Source: GCA-003244245 sp036279835 (GTDB lineage Bacteria > Actinomycetota > Actinomycetes > Mycobacteriales > Pseudonocardiaceae). From it: a stretch of DNA of 17,205 nt. Of the stretch, positions 6,651-13,593 are shown piece by piece; the stretch's first letter is position 1, and every line of letters starts with the position of its first letter. The notes under the pieces were generated by a model. It was not told where the DNA came from and made no database searches. It saw nothing but the letters and a program-made list of their open reading frames with translations. The DNA is taken from assembly GCA_036279835.1 (NCBI GenBank), contig DASUII010000230.1:1-17205 (forward strand), given 5' to 3'. A program made the translations under genes and the position numbers.

Positions 6651-6702
6651 TGGGCCGCCTGGGGGTCGAACCCAGAACCCAAGGATTAAAAGTCCCCTGC
6701 TC
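6651..6702 (-). other. 3' part of tRNA-Lys(UUU), attachment-site remnant
   Basis: Read on the minus strand, the 52 bases give the 3' side of the D-stem (GAGC), anticodon stem-loop GGGGA-CTTTTAA-TCCTT with anticodon TTT (Lys), a T-arm CTGGG-TTCGACC-CCCAG, the 3' acceptor strand GCGGCCC and discriminator A, with no encoded CCA. The 5' acceptor strand and 5' half of the D-arm are absent: upstream bases do not contain GGGCCGC or TAGCTCAG. A tRNA 3' end beside an integrase remnant is the classic footprint of site-specific integration. It is not a functional tRNA gene. Confidence 0.8.
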
Positions 6703-6717
6703 CGAATGTCGCGTAGT

Positions 6718-6810
6718 GTCGGGCAATGACGATTAGGGTCGGCAAATGCACGTCAGCGGCCATCCTGGCCGGTTTCGAGTGTCAAGTAATGCCGGGTAAT
6801 GTCGGGTTCG
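6718..6810 (+). repeat. Short direct repeats beside the tRNA fragment
   Basis: Three related 11-mers run in the same direction: GTCGGGCAATG (6718-6728), GTCGGCAAATG (6738-6748) and GCCGGGTAATG (6791-6801), the last followed by a partial copy GTCGGG at 6801-6806. The first two are spaced 20 bases, about two helical turns. They sit just outside the tRNA-Lys fragment and may be arm-type integrase or excisionase sites; function is inference. Confidence 0.5.
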
Positions 6811-6940
6811 CACGAAACTGCGGAGCCCGATATGAGCCCGCTGTTGGTCGTTGGTCACCGGCTTACACCACATAGACTCCATCGTAGGCCTTTGGCGGCG
6901 AGGCTGCCAGTCATCGTGATCTGTTGATTGTGGGCGACAT
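6811..6940. other. Non-coding stretch between att region and hairpin
   Basis: I see no convincing ORF or RNA on either strand. Base composition is less GC-rich than the genes around it. Confidence 0.4.
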
Positions 6941-6968
6941 TCGATAACTGGCGCAAGCGCCTTATCGA
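6941..6968. repeat. Long inverted repeat / hairpin
   Basis: TCGATAA (6941-6947) pairs with TTATCGA (6962-6968) and GGCGC (6950-6954) with GCGCC (6957-6961), leaving an AA loop and a CT bulge: 12 paired bases. No T-tract follows, and no gene stop is near on either side, so a terminator is less likely than a protein-binding or structural site of the old element. Confidence 0.6.
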
Positions 6969-7134
6969 CGCTCGTTGATGTTGTCTTCTTGGCTGGGCTT
7001 AGGCGGTACGGCCGTCATGTTCGAGTCAGTGTTGTCAACCAACCGCTACCAGCGGTTCATACACCGGGGCTGGCACGCCGGTCACGGTCTAGATTCCGCC
7101 CGGCTGGAGCTCCGGATGCCAACCCAACCACCAA

Positions 7135-7163
7135 CATGCCTTATCGGGCATGGGGCGAAGCCC
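7135..7163 (-). terminator. Tandem hairpins downstream of the 386-aa gene
   Basis: On the minus strand, 15 bases past the stop at 7178, GGGC-TTC-GCCC (7163-7153) is followed directly by CATGCC-cgataa-GGCATG (7152-7135), then a TTGGTGGTT stretch. Two back-to-back stem-loops suggest a terminator. Plus-strand sequence 6985-7134 has no supported gene. Confidence 0.4.
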
Positions 7164-7177
7164 GGCTAGTGGTGTGC

Positions 7178-8338
7178 TTAAATGCCTGCCCGGTTGAGGC
7201 GTTCGATGAGGCTTGGTTTGCGCGTGTGCGTTTGACGTAAGGCCATGCTGCGCTGGGTGAACGTGTGACGGCGGCCGTCGCGTTCGGCAAGGGCGTGGAG
7301 GTCGGTGAGCAGTGTGATGGCGGCGTCGTACTCAGCAGGTTTGCGGGTGGCGATCATTGCATCGACGCGCGACCACGCGGCGTCTTCAGTGCGGGCAAGC
7401 TCGTCCAGTCGTTGTTCGCGGGCGAGGGCACGTGCCTTCTCGTGGCGCGCTTCCTGATCAGCTCGTCGGGCGGTTGCCTGGCGCTGGCGGTCAGTCCGTC
7501 GCCGTGCTGCGCCGTCGAGGAGATCTGCCACGGTTCGCCGGGGCGGGTTGGGGATGTTCGTGGTGTGTTCGTCGCGGAATCGGCGAAGCATTTCCAGCCG
7601 CACGGTCACAGCGTGATCGTCGACGACCCGCAGTAGGAGCCGGTTCTTCTCAGCATGAGGCAGGTTTGTCACCCACGCGGCGAGCTGGCCGGGATCGTCA
7701 GCGATCTCCTCGAGTGGTGGACTTGCCTGGGCTGCGATCGCGAGCAGGTCGTCATCGAGGCGGAGGAACTCGGCCAGTGCCTGCTGCGCCGCGGTAAGCG
7801 TGGTCAGTCCGGGCGGCACGGGTGGCTCGAGTTCGTGGTCCTCGTCGCGGTCGAAGGAGTCCTCGTCTCGTTCCCAGGCGCCGTAGCCGGCCAGCCAGGC
7901 GAGATAGAGCGACCGGAGGTCGCCGGTGGCGAGTTCGGTGCGGGCTCCGACGATGGCGGACAGCCTCCCGTGGGGGTCGTACTCCCAGTCACTGGAGTCG
8001 TCCTCGCTGGTCATGTCGAGCATGAGGAACTTGCCTGTAGTCCAGACTGTCACTTGATCGCCGACACAGTGGTCCTCGGCGACAGCGATGTCGAGCAGCT
8101 CACGCGGCAGGCGGAGCATGATCCGGTGCGTTCCCCAGTTGGTCAGATACAGGTGCGCGTCGTAGTAGCGCTCCATCATCCGGTTTGGATCGCCCCGAAA
8201 GTTGCCCCAGTGATACTCGTTGACGAAGCTGGTGGCGGTGATCGCCGCGCGGGTGGACAGGGAACGCACTTCGGCGTGCTGGCGATCGTCCAAAGGCCGG
8301 TCGAGGGCCAGGAACTCGTAGTACTGGTACTCGCTCAT
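7178..8338 (-). CDS. Conserved hypothetical protein with coiled coil and SWIM-partner-type C-terminus
   Basis: A 386-aa protein that I know only as a conserved actinobacterial hypothetical opening SEYQYYEFLALDRPL; no function is established. Visible parts: residues 1-155 with many aromatics (EYHWGNFRGD, ERYYDAHLYLTNWGT), an acidic linker (ERDEDSFDRDED, near 156-167), a helical region 180-260, a strongly charged Arg/Glu/Ala coiled coil at about 276-320, and a C-terminus 335-386 (YDAAITLL, LRQTHTRKPSLIERLNRA). That last part aligns with the end of the divergent gene at 8729. No signal peptide or membrane segment, so cytoplasmic. The ATG shares four bases (ATGA) with the stop of the preceding small gene, indicating coupled translation. 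A DNA- or zinc-related role by analogy to SWIM proteins is speculation. Confidence 0.82.
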   Translation of the reverse strand: MSEYQYYEFLALDRPLDDRQHAEVRSLSTRAAITATSFVNEYHWGNFRGDPNRMMERYYDAHLYLTNWGTHRIMLRLPRELLDIAVAEDHCVGDQVTVWTTGKFLMLDMTSEDDSSDWEYDPHGRLSAIVGARTELATGDLRSLYLAWLAGYGAWERDEDSFDRDEDHELEPPVPPGLTTLTAAQQALAEFLRLDDDLLAIAAQASPPLEEIADDPGQLAAWVTNLPHAEKNRLLLRVVDDHAVTVRLEMLRRFRDEHTTNIPNPPRRTVADLLDGAARRRTDRQRQATARRADQEARHEKARALAREQRLDELARTEDAAWSRVDAMIATRKPAEYDAAITLLTDLHALAERDGRRHTFTQRSMALRQTHTRKPSLIERLNRAGI

Positions 8339-8682
8339 CGCCCATCCTGTTGATCGGCACGGGCATAAGGCTCCGCCCGGAAACCCGAGTCGTCCCCCAT
8401 GTGGATGAACAGGTGTCCCTTGAGCGTTACGTCATCAACCACGGCGGCCCAGCCACGCCCGCTGATCTAGTCACCGTCGTCCTGGCCGTCCCAGCTGAAC
8501 TCGACGCCGGTGCAGCCGTCGCGTTCGGTACTGCGGCAGTCCATCCAGCCACGGACAGCGATGAAGCCGAACTGGCCGGTCCCGTCCCCGGCGAACTCGA
8601 TGAAGCCAGGTTCGACGAGGTCGATCGCATCGCGATCCCACATGTCCATCTCCACGATCCGCCATCGGCCGGTCAGCGGCAT
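8335..8682 (-). pseudogene. Small conserved protein gene with in-frame amber codon
   Basis: The ATG at 8682 has GGTGGAGG a few bases upstream. It opens MPLTGRWRIVEMDMWD and continues with EPGFIEF, GQFGFIAV and CRSTERDG, resembling a small beta-rich conserved hypothetical of actinomycetes. At 8469-8467 a TAG follows DGQDDGD, but the frame remains open to 8335 and reads on as family-like sequence: SGRGWAAV, then KGHLFIHMGDDSGFR. The restored protein has 115 residues with TAG as one codon, probably a former CAG. The far stop overlaps the next gene's ATG, proof that the full frame was once translated as the first gene of the operon. Readthrough, a real nonsense mutation or a base error are all possible; the 71-aa product would lack the last third. 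Confidence 0.68.
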
Positions 8683-8728
8683 TGGTCCTCCACCGGTGTC
8701 GCCATCGCGGGGTGAGGATAGCCATCCC

Positions 8729-10003
8729 ATGATCGATCGATGCGTCGGTGTTTCAATGGCGCTCGTGACGAGCGTGGCGGTGGAGCAGGTACGTCGGCTG
8801 ATCGACGGGCTGCGGCGCGATCGTCGGACGCACCCATATCACGGGCGGCGTGAGTATTCCCAGCTGGCCAGGGAGGTCGCTGCCGCGTGCGAGGCGCTAA
8901 TCGACAGCGAACCTGCGTCTGTGCCAGCCCTCGCGCAGCGCGCGGTCGACCTTGTCACGACGGCGCTGATGTACATCGACGACTCGTCGGGCATCGTGGG
9001 CGATGACCACCAGGCGCTGATGGCCTTACACGCGCGGGCCTGCGCTACGACGCCACCCGATCCCAAGCAGCTGGCGGCGTGGCTGGAGAAGTTACGGCTC
9101 GACGGGCCGGGCTGGCCAGACTTCGAACTGCGCGACTACGCAGCCGCGCTGGGTGAGCAAGGCCGAGCCGAACTGGCCCGCCTCGTCGAAGATCGTGCCA
9201 AGACAACCGAGCCGGACCTGCCCGGCAGGACACCCTTCGGGATCCGGGTGCTGCGTGAGCAGCTCGCCGAGATCTCCGGCGATACCGACCACTACGTCGC
9301 CGTGCTGGCCGAAGATCTTTACGCTGCATCCTCTTACCTCAAGATCGTCGACGTACTGCGGAACGTCGGACGCGCAGCTGACGCCGAGCGCTGGGCGCGA
9401 CGCGGGCTGGGGATCGGCAACCCGATCGACCAAGGCAAGCTTCGCGACACCTACGTGAACTTGCTGCTCGACCGCGGCGCCACCGATGAAGCGTCCGCCG
9501 TGCGGTGGCAGCTGTTCGACCAGCACCCCATCCAGACCCACTACAACGACCTGCGCTGCACCGCCGAACGCACCGGTGAGTGGCCCGGCCTACGAGATAA
9601 GGCGATCGGGCGGCTGCGTGATGCCACCACTGGGCAACCCGCCTTCGCCGACCACCTCATCGGCGTGCTCCTCGACGAGGGCGAACTGGACGAGGCGTGG
9701 CAAACGGCAGTCGACCACGCCGACGGCCTCCCCGAGTCACGCTGGAATCAGCTCATCGACCTGCGTCAACCCACCCACCCCGGAGACGTGATCAAGCCGT
9801 GGCAACAGCTCATCCAGCGGCGACTGGACGCCAGCACCGACAAATACCGATACAGCAAAGCCATCACGATGCTCCGGCAACTCCGCGATGCCTACCGAAC
9901 CACGGGTGACGAGCCCGGCTTCGGAACATACCTCAACCACCTACGAGACCATCACCAACGCAAGACGTCATTCATCGCCAAACTCGACCGCGCCAACCTG
10001 TGA
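8729..10003 (+). CDS. Helical-repeat protein resembling the C-terminal half of SWIM zinc-finger proteins (DUF6880-like)
   Basis: About 424 aa and almost all helical, with TPR-like elements (ERWARRGLGIGNP, DEASAVRWQLF, DEAWQTAVDHADGL). The region VTTALMYIDDSSGIVGDDHQ and PPDPKQLAAWL resembles DUF6880/SWIM-family C-terminal halves, and it ends HHQRKTSFIAKLDRA. In that family a SWIM finger (CxC...CxH) precedes this region; here there is none, and upstream DNA belongs to a divergent gene. The ATG at 8729 has GGTGAGGA ten bases upstream; ATG 8756 is the alternative (415 aa) but lacks a ribosome site. Divergent from the small conserved gene across only 46 bases, so the promoters overlap. The shared C-terminal motif with the 386-aa protein suggests a common partner. 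Function unknown. Confidence 0.78.
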   Translation: MIDRCVGVSMALVTSVAVEQVRRLIDGLRRDRRTHPYHGRREYSQLAREVAAACEALIDSEPASVPALAQRAVDLVTTALMYIDDSSGIVGDDHQALMALHARACATTPPDPKQLAAWLEKLRLDGPGWPDFELRDYAAALGEQGRAELARLVEDRAKTTEPDLPGRTPFGIRVLREQLAEISGDTDHYVAVLAEDLYAASSYLKIVDVLRNVGRAADAERWARRGLGIGNPIDQGKLRDTYVNLLLDRGATDEASAVRWQLFDQHPIQTHYNDLRCTAERTGEWPGLRDKAIGRLRDATTGQPAFADHLIGVLLDEGELDEAWQTAVDHADGLPESRWNQLIDLRQPTHPGDVIKPWQQLIQRRLDASTDKYRYSKAITMLRQLRDAYRTTGDEPGFGTYLNHLRDHHQRKTSFIAKLDRANL

Positions 10004-10218
10004 CGCCTCGATATGCCCTACCGCCTCGGCAACTCGCCGCTCGTCTCCATCGTCAGCATTCCGACGACAATCCCCCTGGTCAGATCCGTTCTCAGCTCTT
10101 TGGCATCCCATCCAAGCACGAACCCAGAACAACCAGGCATTGAAGGGCGTGACCGGCGTCGGTCAGGAGTGGGGTCGCTACCGGATCGGGTTCTTCAGCG
10201 GGTAGGAGCCGGTGCTCG
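10004..10218. other. Intergenic stretch, no gene supported
   Basis: Several short frames are open on both strands, including a minus-strand one with a TTG at 10268 and stop at 10092 (58 codons, contains LIEHRLLPAEEPDPVA). None has a ribosome site or a family I recognise. A decayed gene tail is possible. The promoter of the ABC operon probably lies here or just downstream. Confidence 0.35.
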
Positions 10219-10347
10219 ATGAGTGGTTGGGTGGCCACCCGGTCGGCGGTGCGGTGGCTCGTGGTCAACCCGTTGGATGGTCACGCGTCTGCGGCGGGGG
10301 CATCCACGGCCCGGCCGCCGTCGATTGAGGAGGTGGTTGGGATATGA
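10219..10347 (+). CDS. Small ORF 1 upstream of the ABC operon (42 aa)
   Basis: Runs from ATG 10219 to a TGA at 10345-10347 that overlaps the ATG of the next small ORF (ATGA). Third codon positions are mostly G or C, as in real genes here. It contains VRWLVVNPLDGH and ends IEEVVGI. TAGGAG lies about eleven bases upstream. Not recognised; it could be a leader peptide, a small protein or chance. On the opposite strand an equally open frame shares the same third positions, so strand is not certain. Confidence 0.3.
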   Translation: MSGWVATRSAVRWLVVNPLDGHASAAGASTARPPSIEEVVGI

Positions 10348-10487
10348 GCGGAAAGACGATCATGAGGGGCTTCAGGATGGTAGTCGTCCAGGGGTGGGGG
10401 TGGAGCTTATGCGTCGACGGGGAGTCGGATTACGGTCGATTGTGGCATTTCGTCCGGTCGGTGGTGCGCAGTGGGAGCTACGGGTGA
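10344..10487 (+). CDS. Small ORF 2 upstream of the ABC operon (47 aa)
   Basis: The ATG at 10344 has a near-perfect ribosome site GAGGAGGT about nine bases upstream, better than that of the ABC lipoprotein itself. It encodes 47 residues (start MSGKTIMRGFRM, centre VDGESDYGRLWHF) with GC-rich third positions. Its TGA at 10485-10487 overlaps a possible GTG start (10484) of the lipoprotein gene, giving a GTGA junction. This suggests translational coupling into the transporter operon. Family not recognised. Confidence 0.4.
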   Translation: MSGKTIMRGFRMVVVQGWGWSLCVDGESDYGRLWHFVRSVVRSGSYG

Positions 10488-10498
10488 GGAAGCACGCG

Positions 10499-11782
10499 AT
10501 GCGTGGCGTCTTGTGGACGGTGGCTTGTGTGGCTGTGCTGTTCATCGCGGCGTGCGGCGGAGATGGCGGCGCAAGTTCGGGGTTCGCGCCACGTAACAAG
10601 GTCTCGATTGCGGGTCAGGAGATCAATGTCTTGTTGCCGTACAAGATCCCTGCGCGGTTCCTGGACGAGTTCACGAGCCAGACCGGCGTGAAGGTGAGTG
10701 TTGACGTCACCAATTGGGACGCGGTGCACTCCAAGCTGATCGTCGCTAACACGGCGAAGACCTACGTCGCCGACGTGACAGACTTCGATTGGTCCTTCAC
10801 TGGTCAGTTCGCCGCCGCCAGGTGGTATGAGCCACTGGAGAAGGTGCTCGATCCAGCGCTGGTAGGAGATCTTTCCGGGGCCGACGCGGCCTTCAACGCG
10901 GGCGGGCACACCTACGCGGCCTGTTACTCGAATGACTATCGCCTGTCGCTATACAACACGAAGTTGTTTATGGCGGCCGGCCTTAGCGAGTTCCCGAGGA
11001 CGGTCGCTGAACTGGGTTCGGCGCTGGTCAAGTTGAAGGCCTCGGGCGTGCGCTATCCGCTTGGCATACCAATGGCCGCCACGGAAGGAGGCGTCACGCC
11101 GTGGTACCTGCTCACCCTGGCGATGGGCGGTCAGCTGTTCGGCCAGCACTTCAAACCCCTGTTCGCCGACCCTGGCTCGGCCGGCTACCGGGCCCTGCAG
11201 TTTGAGGTCGACGCCTTGAAGAATGGCTGGGTCTCGCCGGGCAGTGTCACGCTGGACAACGGACCCGCGTTTGATCAGTTCGCCGCCGGCTCCAGCGCGA
11301 TCTTGCTCGCCTCGAGCCCCGGCAACCTGCCAACCGCCAACGATCCTAGGGAGTCGAGCATCGCCCCCAACGTTAAGCCCGCATTAGTCCCTGGTGTCCG
11401 TGGCCCGGGCACGACGTTCGGCTTGCCCGAAGGTCTGGCGATCCCGGTGATGGCCAAACACAAGGACGCGGCGCGCGCTTTCATCGAGTGGTGGATGCAG
11501 CCAGCCAACCTCCGCGTGCTTTACAAGGAAGCGGGCATGCTGCCCTGCCGCAGCTCGGTGATCACCTCCATGGCCACCAGCGGCGAGCTCGACGGCGGCA
11601 CCGTGTTAAGCGACGAGCTCGCTCATGTCGTGCCGCTATTCCCGCAAGGCGCGCCGAAGTGGTACGGCCAGTTCAGCTCCACCGCGCAGGGCCTGCTCAA
11701 CGCCGCTGTGAAGGGCGACATGAGCGTCGAGGCGGCGCTGACGCAGCTCGCCGCGAAGGCCACCGAGCTGGCCGGGTCGTAG
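10499..11782 (+). CDS. Carbohydrate ABC transporter substrate-binding lipoprotein
   Basis: A 427-aa extracellular solute-binding protein (family 1 type). The signal peptide MRGVLWTVACVAVLFIAAC ends in the lipobox IAAC, with Cys19 as the lipidation site, so it is tethered outside the membrane. The mature part has typical features: PYKIPARFLDEFTSQTGV, ADVTDFDWSFTGQF, then GHTYAACYSNDYRLSLYNT and AFIEWWMQPAN near the end. ATG 10499 has GAGGA eight bases upstream; GTG 10484 (five residues longer, RKH added, GGGAG six bases upstream, overlapping small ORF 2) is equally plausible. It heads a compact operon with two permeases and an ATPase. No LacI, ROK or other regulator is beside it, and the sugar cannot be named. 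Confidence 0.88.
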   Translation: MRGVLWTVACVAVLFIAACGGDGGASSGFAPRNKVSIAGQEINVLLPYKIPARFLDEFTSQTGVKVSVDVTNWDAVHSKLIVANTAKTYVADVTDFDWSFTGQFAAARWYEPLEKVLDPALVGDLSGADAAFNAGGHTYAACYSNDYRLSLYNTKLFMAAGLSEFPRTVAELGSALVKLKASGVRYPLGIPMAATEGGVTPWYLLTLAMGGQLFGQHFKPLFADPGSAGYRALQFEVDALKNGWVSPGSVTLDNGPAFDQFAAGSSAILLASSPGNLPTANDPRESSIAPNVKPALVPGVRGPGTTFGLPEGLAIPVMAKHKDAARAFIEWWMQPANLRVLYKEAGMLPCRSSVITSMATSGELDGGTVLSDELAHVVPLFPQGAPKWYGQFSSTAQGLLNAAVKGDMSVEAALTQLAAKATELAGS

Positions 11783-11788
11783 CCAGCG

Positions 11789-12736
11789 ATGAGATCAGAC
11801 GCCCCCAAGCGGCAGGTTGACACCGGCACTGCGTCGTCAGAGCGAATCTCCCGGCCGGTCGATGTTGGCGCGCGGGAGGCGACTCGGGTCGGGATGCTGA
11901 TGGTGGCACCCGCAGTGATCATCACTGCGGCTCTTGTCATCTACCCGCTCGTCAAGGGCTTCCAGACAAGCCTCGAGTCCGCGGACGCGGCTATCGGCGG
12001 CCAACCGCGCTTCGTCGGCCTAGGCAACTACGGCGACGTTCTCAGGTCCTCGACCGCGCGCGACGCCATCGTGCACACCGTCATCTACCTGGCGCTGGCG
12101 GTGACACTCGAGCTCACGCTCGGCCTGGCCGTCGCCGTGGCGCTGCACCGGACCTTCCGCGGACGCGGCATCGTGCTGACCATCCTGATCCTGCCGTGGG
12201 CGCTGCCGTCGGTGGTCAGCGGCGTGCTCTGGCGGCGTGTCTTCGACCCTGACAGTGGGCTGCTCAACAGCGTGCTGCAGCAGCTGCATATCGTCAGCCA
12301 CCCGCAGGTTTGGTTAGCGAGTCGCGGCTGGGCGCTGGCGTTCATCGCGCTGGTGCACGTCTGGGGCGTTTTGCCGCTGGTGAGCCTGATCCTGATTGCG
12401 GGGCTCCAGAGCATCCCCGAGGAGGTCTACAGCGCCTCGGCGGTCGATGGCGCGACGCCGCTGCGCCAGTTCCGTCACATCACGCTGCCGCTGCTGCGGC
12501 CCTCGATCGCGGTCGCGCTGACCGTCGGCACCGTCTGGGCGATCAAAATCTTCGACGAGATCTACGTGCTCAACGGCGCGGCGCTCAACACGCGGTCGAT
12601 CCTCATGGAGGTCTACAACACCACGTTCGTCAACGCCGACTTCGCCCACGGCACGGCGCTGGCGTTCCTGCTCACTGGGGTAACCGCGCTGTTCGCGGGC
12701 GTCTATGCGGTGACCTTCGGGAGGTCAACGACGTGA
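11789..12736 (+). CDS. Sugar ABC transporter permease 1 (MalF/UgpA type)
   Basis: A 315-aa inner-membrane protein beginning six bases after the lipoprotein stop. After a polar N-terminus (1-32) come six hydrophobic segments, roughly residues 33-57, 94-118, 127-149, 181-206, 239-258 and 287-310. The cytoplasmic EAA loop that docks to the ATPase is EEVYSASAVDGATPLRQFRH at 211-230, with the conserved G at the usual place, followed by ITLPLLRP. Length and layout fit the MalF/UgpA group without the extra N-terminal domain of E. coli MalF. The ribosome site is weak, so translation may depend on the upstream gene. Its stop overlaps the start of permease 2 (GTGA). Confidence 0.9.
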   Translation: MRSDAPKRQVDTGTASSERISRPVDVGAREATRVGMLMVAPAVIITAALVIYPLVKGFQTSLESADAAIGGQPRFVGLGNYGDVLRSSTARDAIVHTVIYLALAVTLELTLGLAVAVALHRTFRGRGIVLTILILPWALPSVVSGVLWRRVFDPDSGLLNSVLQQLHIVSHPQVWLASRGWALAFIALVHVWGVLPLVSLILIAGLQSIPEEVYSASAVDGATPLRQFRHITLPLLRPSIAVALTVGTVWAIKIFDEIYVLNGAALNTRSILMEVYNTTFVNADFAHGTALAFLLTGVTALFAGVYAVTFGRSTT

Positions 12737-13593
12737 CACGCTGCCCTGCGGCGCAGCTCCTGCGGGTCGTGGCGATCACCGGAATTGGTCTGTGGTCACT
12801 TGCGCCGATCGGGCTCGGCGTGGCCACGAGCCTGTCGACCCAAGCCGACGTCCAAGCGGTACCGGCCCGCTGGCTGCCCCGTCATGCGATGCTCGACGCC
12901 TACCGTTCGCTGCTGGGAGGCACCGGCGACGTCCGCGCTGGCGGCACCGTCTCGGAAAGCGGCGCGTTCGCTCACGCGATGTGGAATAGCGCATCGGTCA
13001 CGCTGATGTCGACGCTGTCGATCCTGTGTGTCGCGATCAGTGCGGGCTACGCGTTCGCCCGGCTGCGCTTCCCCGGCCGCGGTGCGTTGTTCTGGGCGAT
13101 CGTCGCGACGACCGTCGTCCCGGTGTTCACTGTCGTCATCGCGTTGTTCGGGCTCATGGCCGACGCGCACCTCATCGACCGCAAGCTTGGGCTGGTGCTG
13201 GTGTTCGTCAGCACGACCACGCCGCTGGCGATGTGGCTGGTGTGCAACAACGTCAAGGAGCTGCCGACCGAGCCCGAAGAGGCTGCCCTCATCGATGGCT
13301 GCACGCGCTGGCAAGCGTTCTGGCACGTGGTGTTGCCGCAGATGCGCTCGGGCATTGCCGCGCTCAGCGCGATCGTCATGCTCTCGGTCTGGGGTGAGTT
13401 CCTGATCCCGCTGATGTTGACCTCGACCAGCGCGAGCAAGCCGGTGACGGTGCTCATCCCCGAATACGTCGGCAAGTACACCACGAACTACCCGCTACTG
13501 GCGGCAGCAGGCGTACTCGCGCTGCTGCCTCCCGCGGTCGTCGCCCTCATCCTGAATCGCTATATCCGGGGAATGCTCAGTGGATCGTCCTGA
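12733..13593 (+). CDS. Sugar ABC transporter permease 2 (MalG/UgpE type)
   Basis: A 286-aa permease starting at GTG 12733 with GGGAGGT a few bases upstream, inside the end of permease 1. Six membrane segments are visible: about residues 10-32, 86-108, 119-141, 153-172, 208-228 and 256-275. The EAA loop PEEAALIDGCTRWQAFWHVV lies at 181-200, then LPQM. The segment between helices 1 and 2 (33-80), with VQAVPARWLPRHAMLDAYRSL, is the usual periplasmic loop of MalG-type partners. The far end overlaps the ATPase gene by 14 bases, so all four transporter genes are translated as one unit. Confidence 0.9.
   Translation: MTRCPAAQLLRVVAITGIGLWSLAPIGLGVATSLSTQADVQAVPARWLPRHAMLDAYRSLLGGTGDVRAGGTVSESGAFAHAMWNSASVTLMSTLSILCVAISAGYAFARLRFPGRGALFWAIVATTVVPVFTVVIALFGLMADAHLIDRKLGLVLVFVSTTTPLAMWLVCNNVKELPTEPEEAALIDGCTRWQAFWHVVLPQMRSGIAALSAIVMLSVWGEFLIPLMLTSTSASKPVTVLIPEYVGKYTTNYPLLAAAGVLALLPPAVVALILNRYIRGMLSGSS

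Noticed and set aside
6651..6725. A complete, working tRNA-Lys gene
   Set aside because: The 5' acceptor strand and 5' D-arm are not present upstream, so the cloverleaf cannot close.
7265..8353. Plus-strand ORFs of 121-232 aa opposite the 386-aa gene
   Set aside because: They are complementary shadows; codon bias and the ATGA overlap support the minus strand.
10092..10268. Minus-strand ORF of 58 codons starting at TTG
   Set aside because: No ribosome site, no recognised family, and it shares third positions with the plus-strand small ORF, so its bias is not independent evidence.
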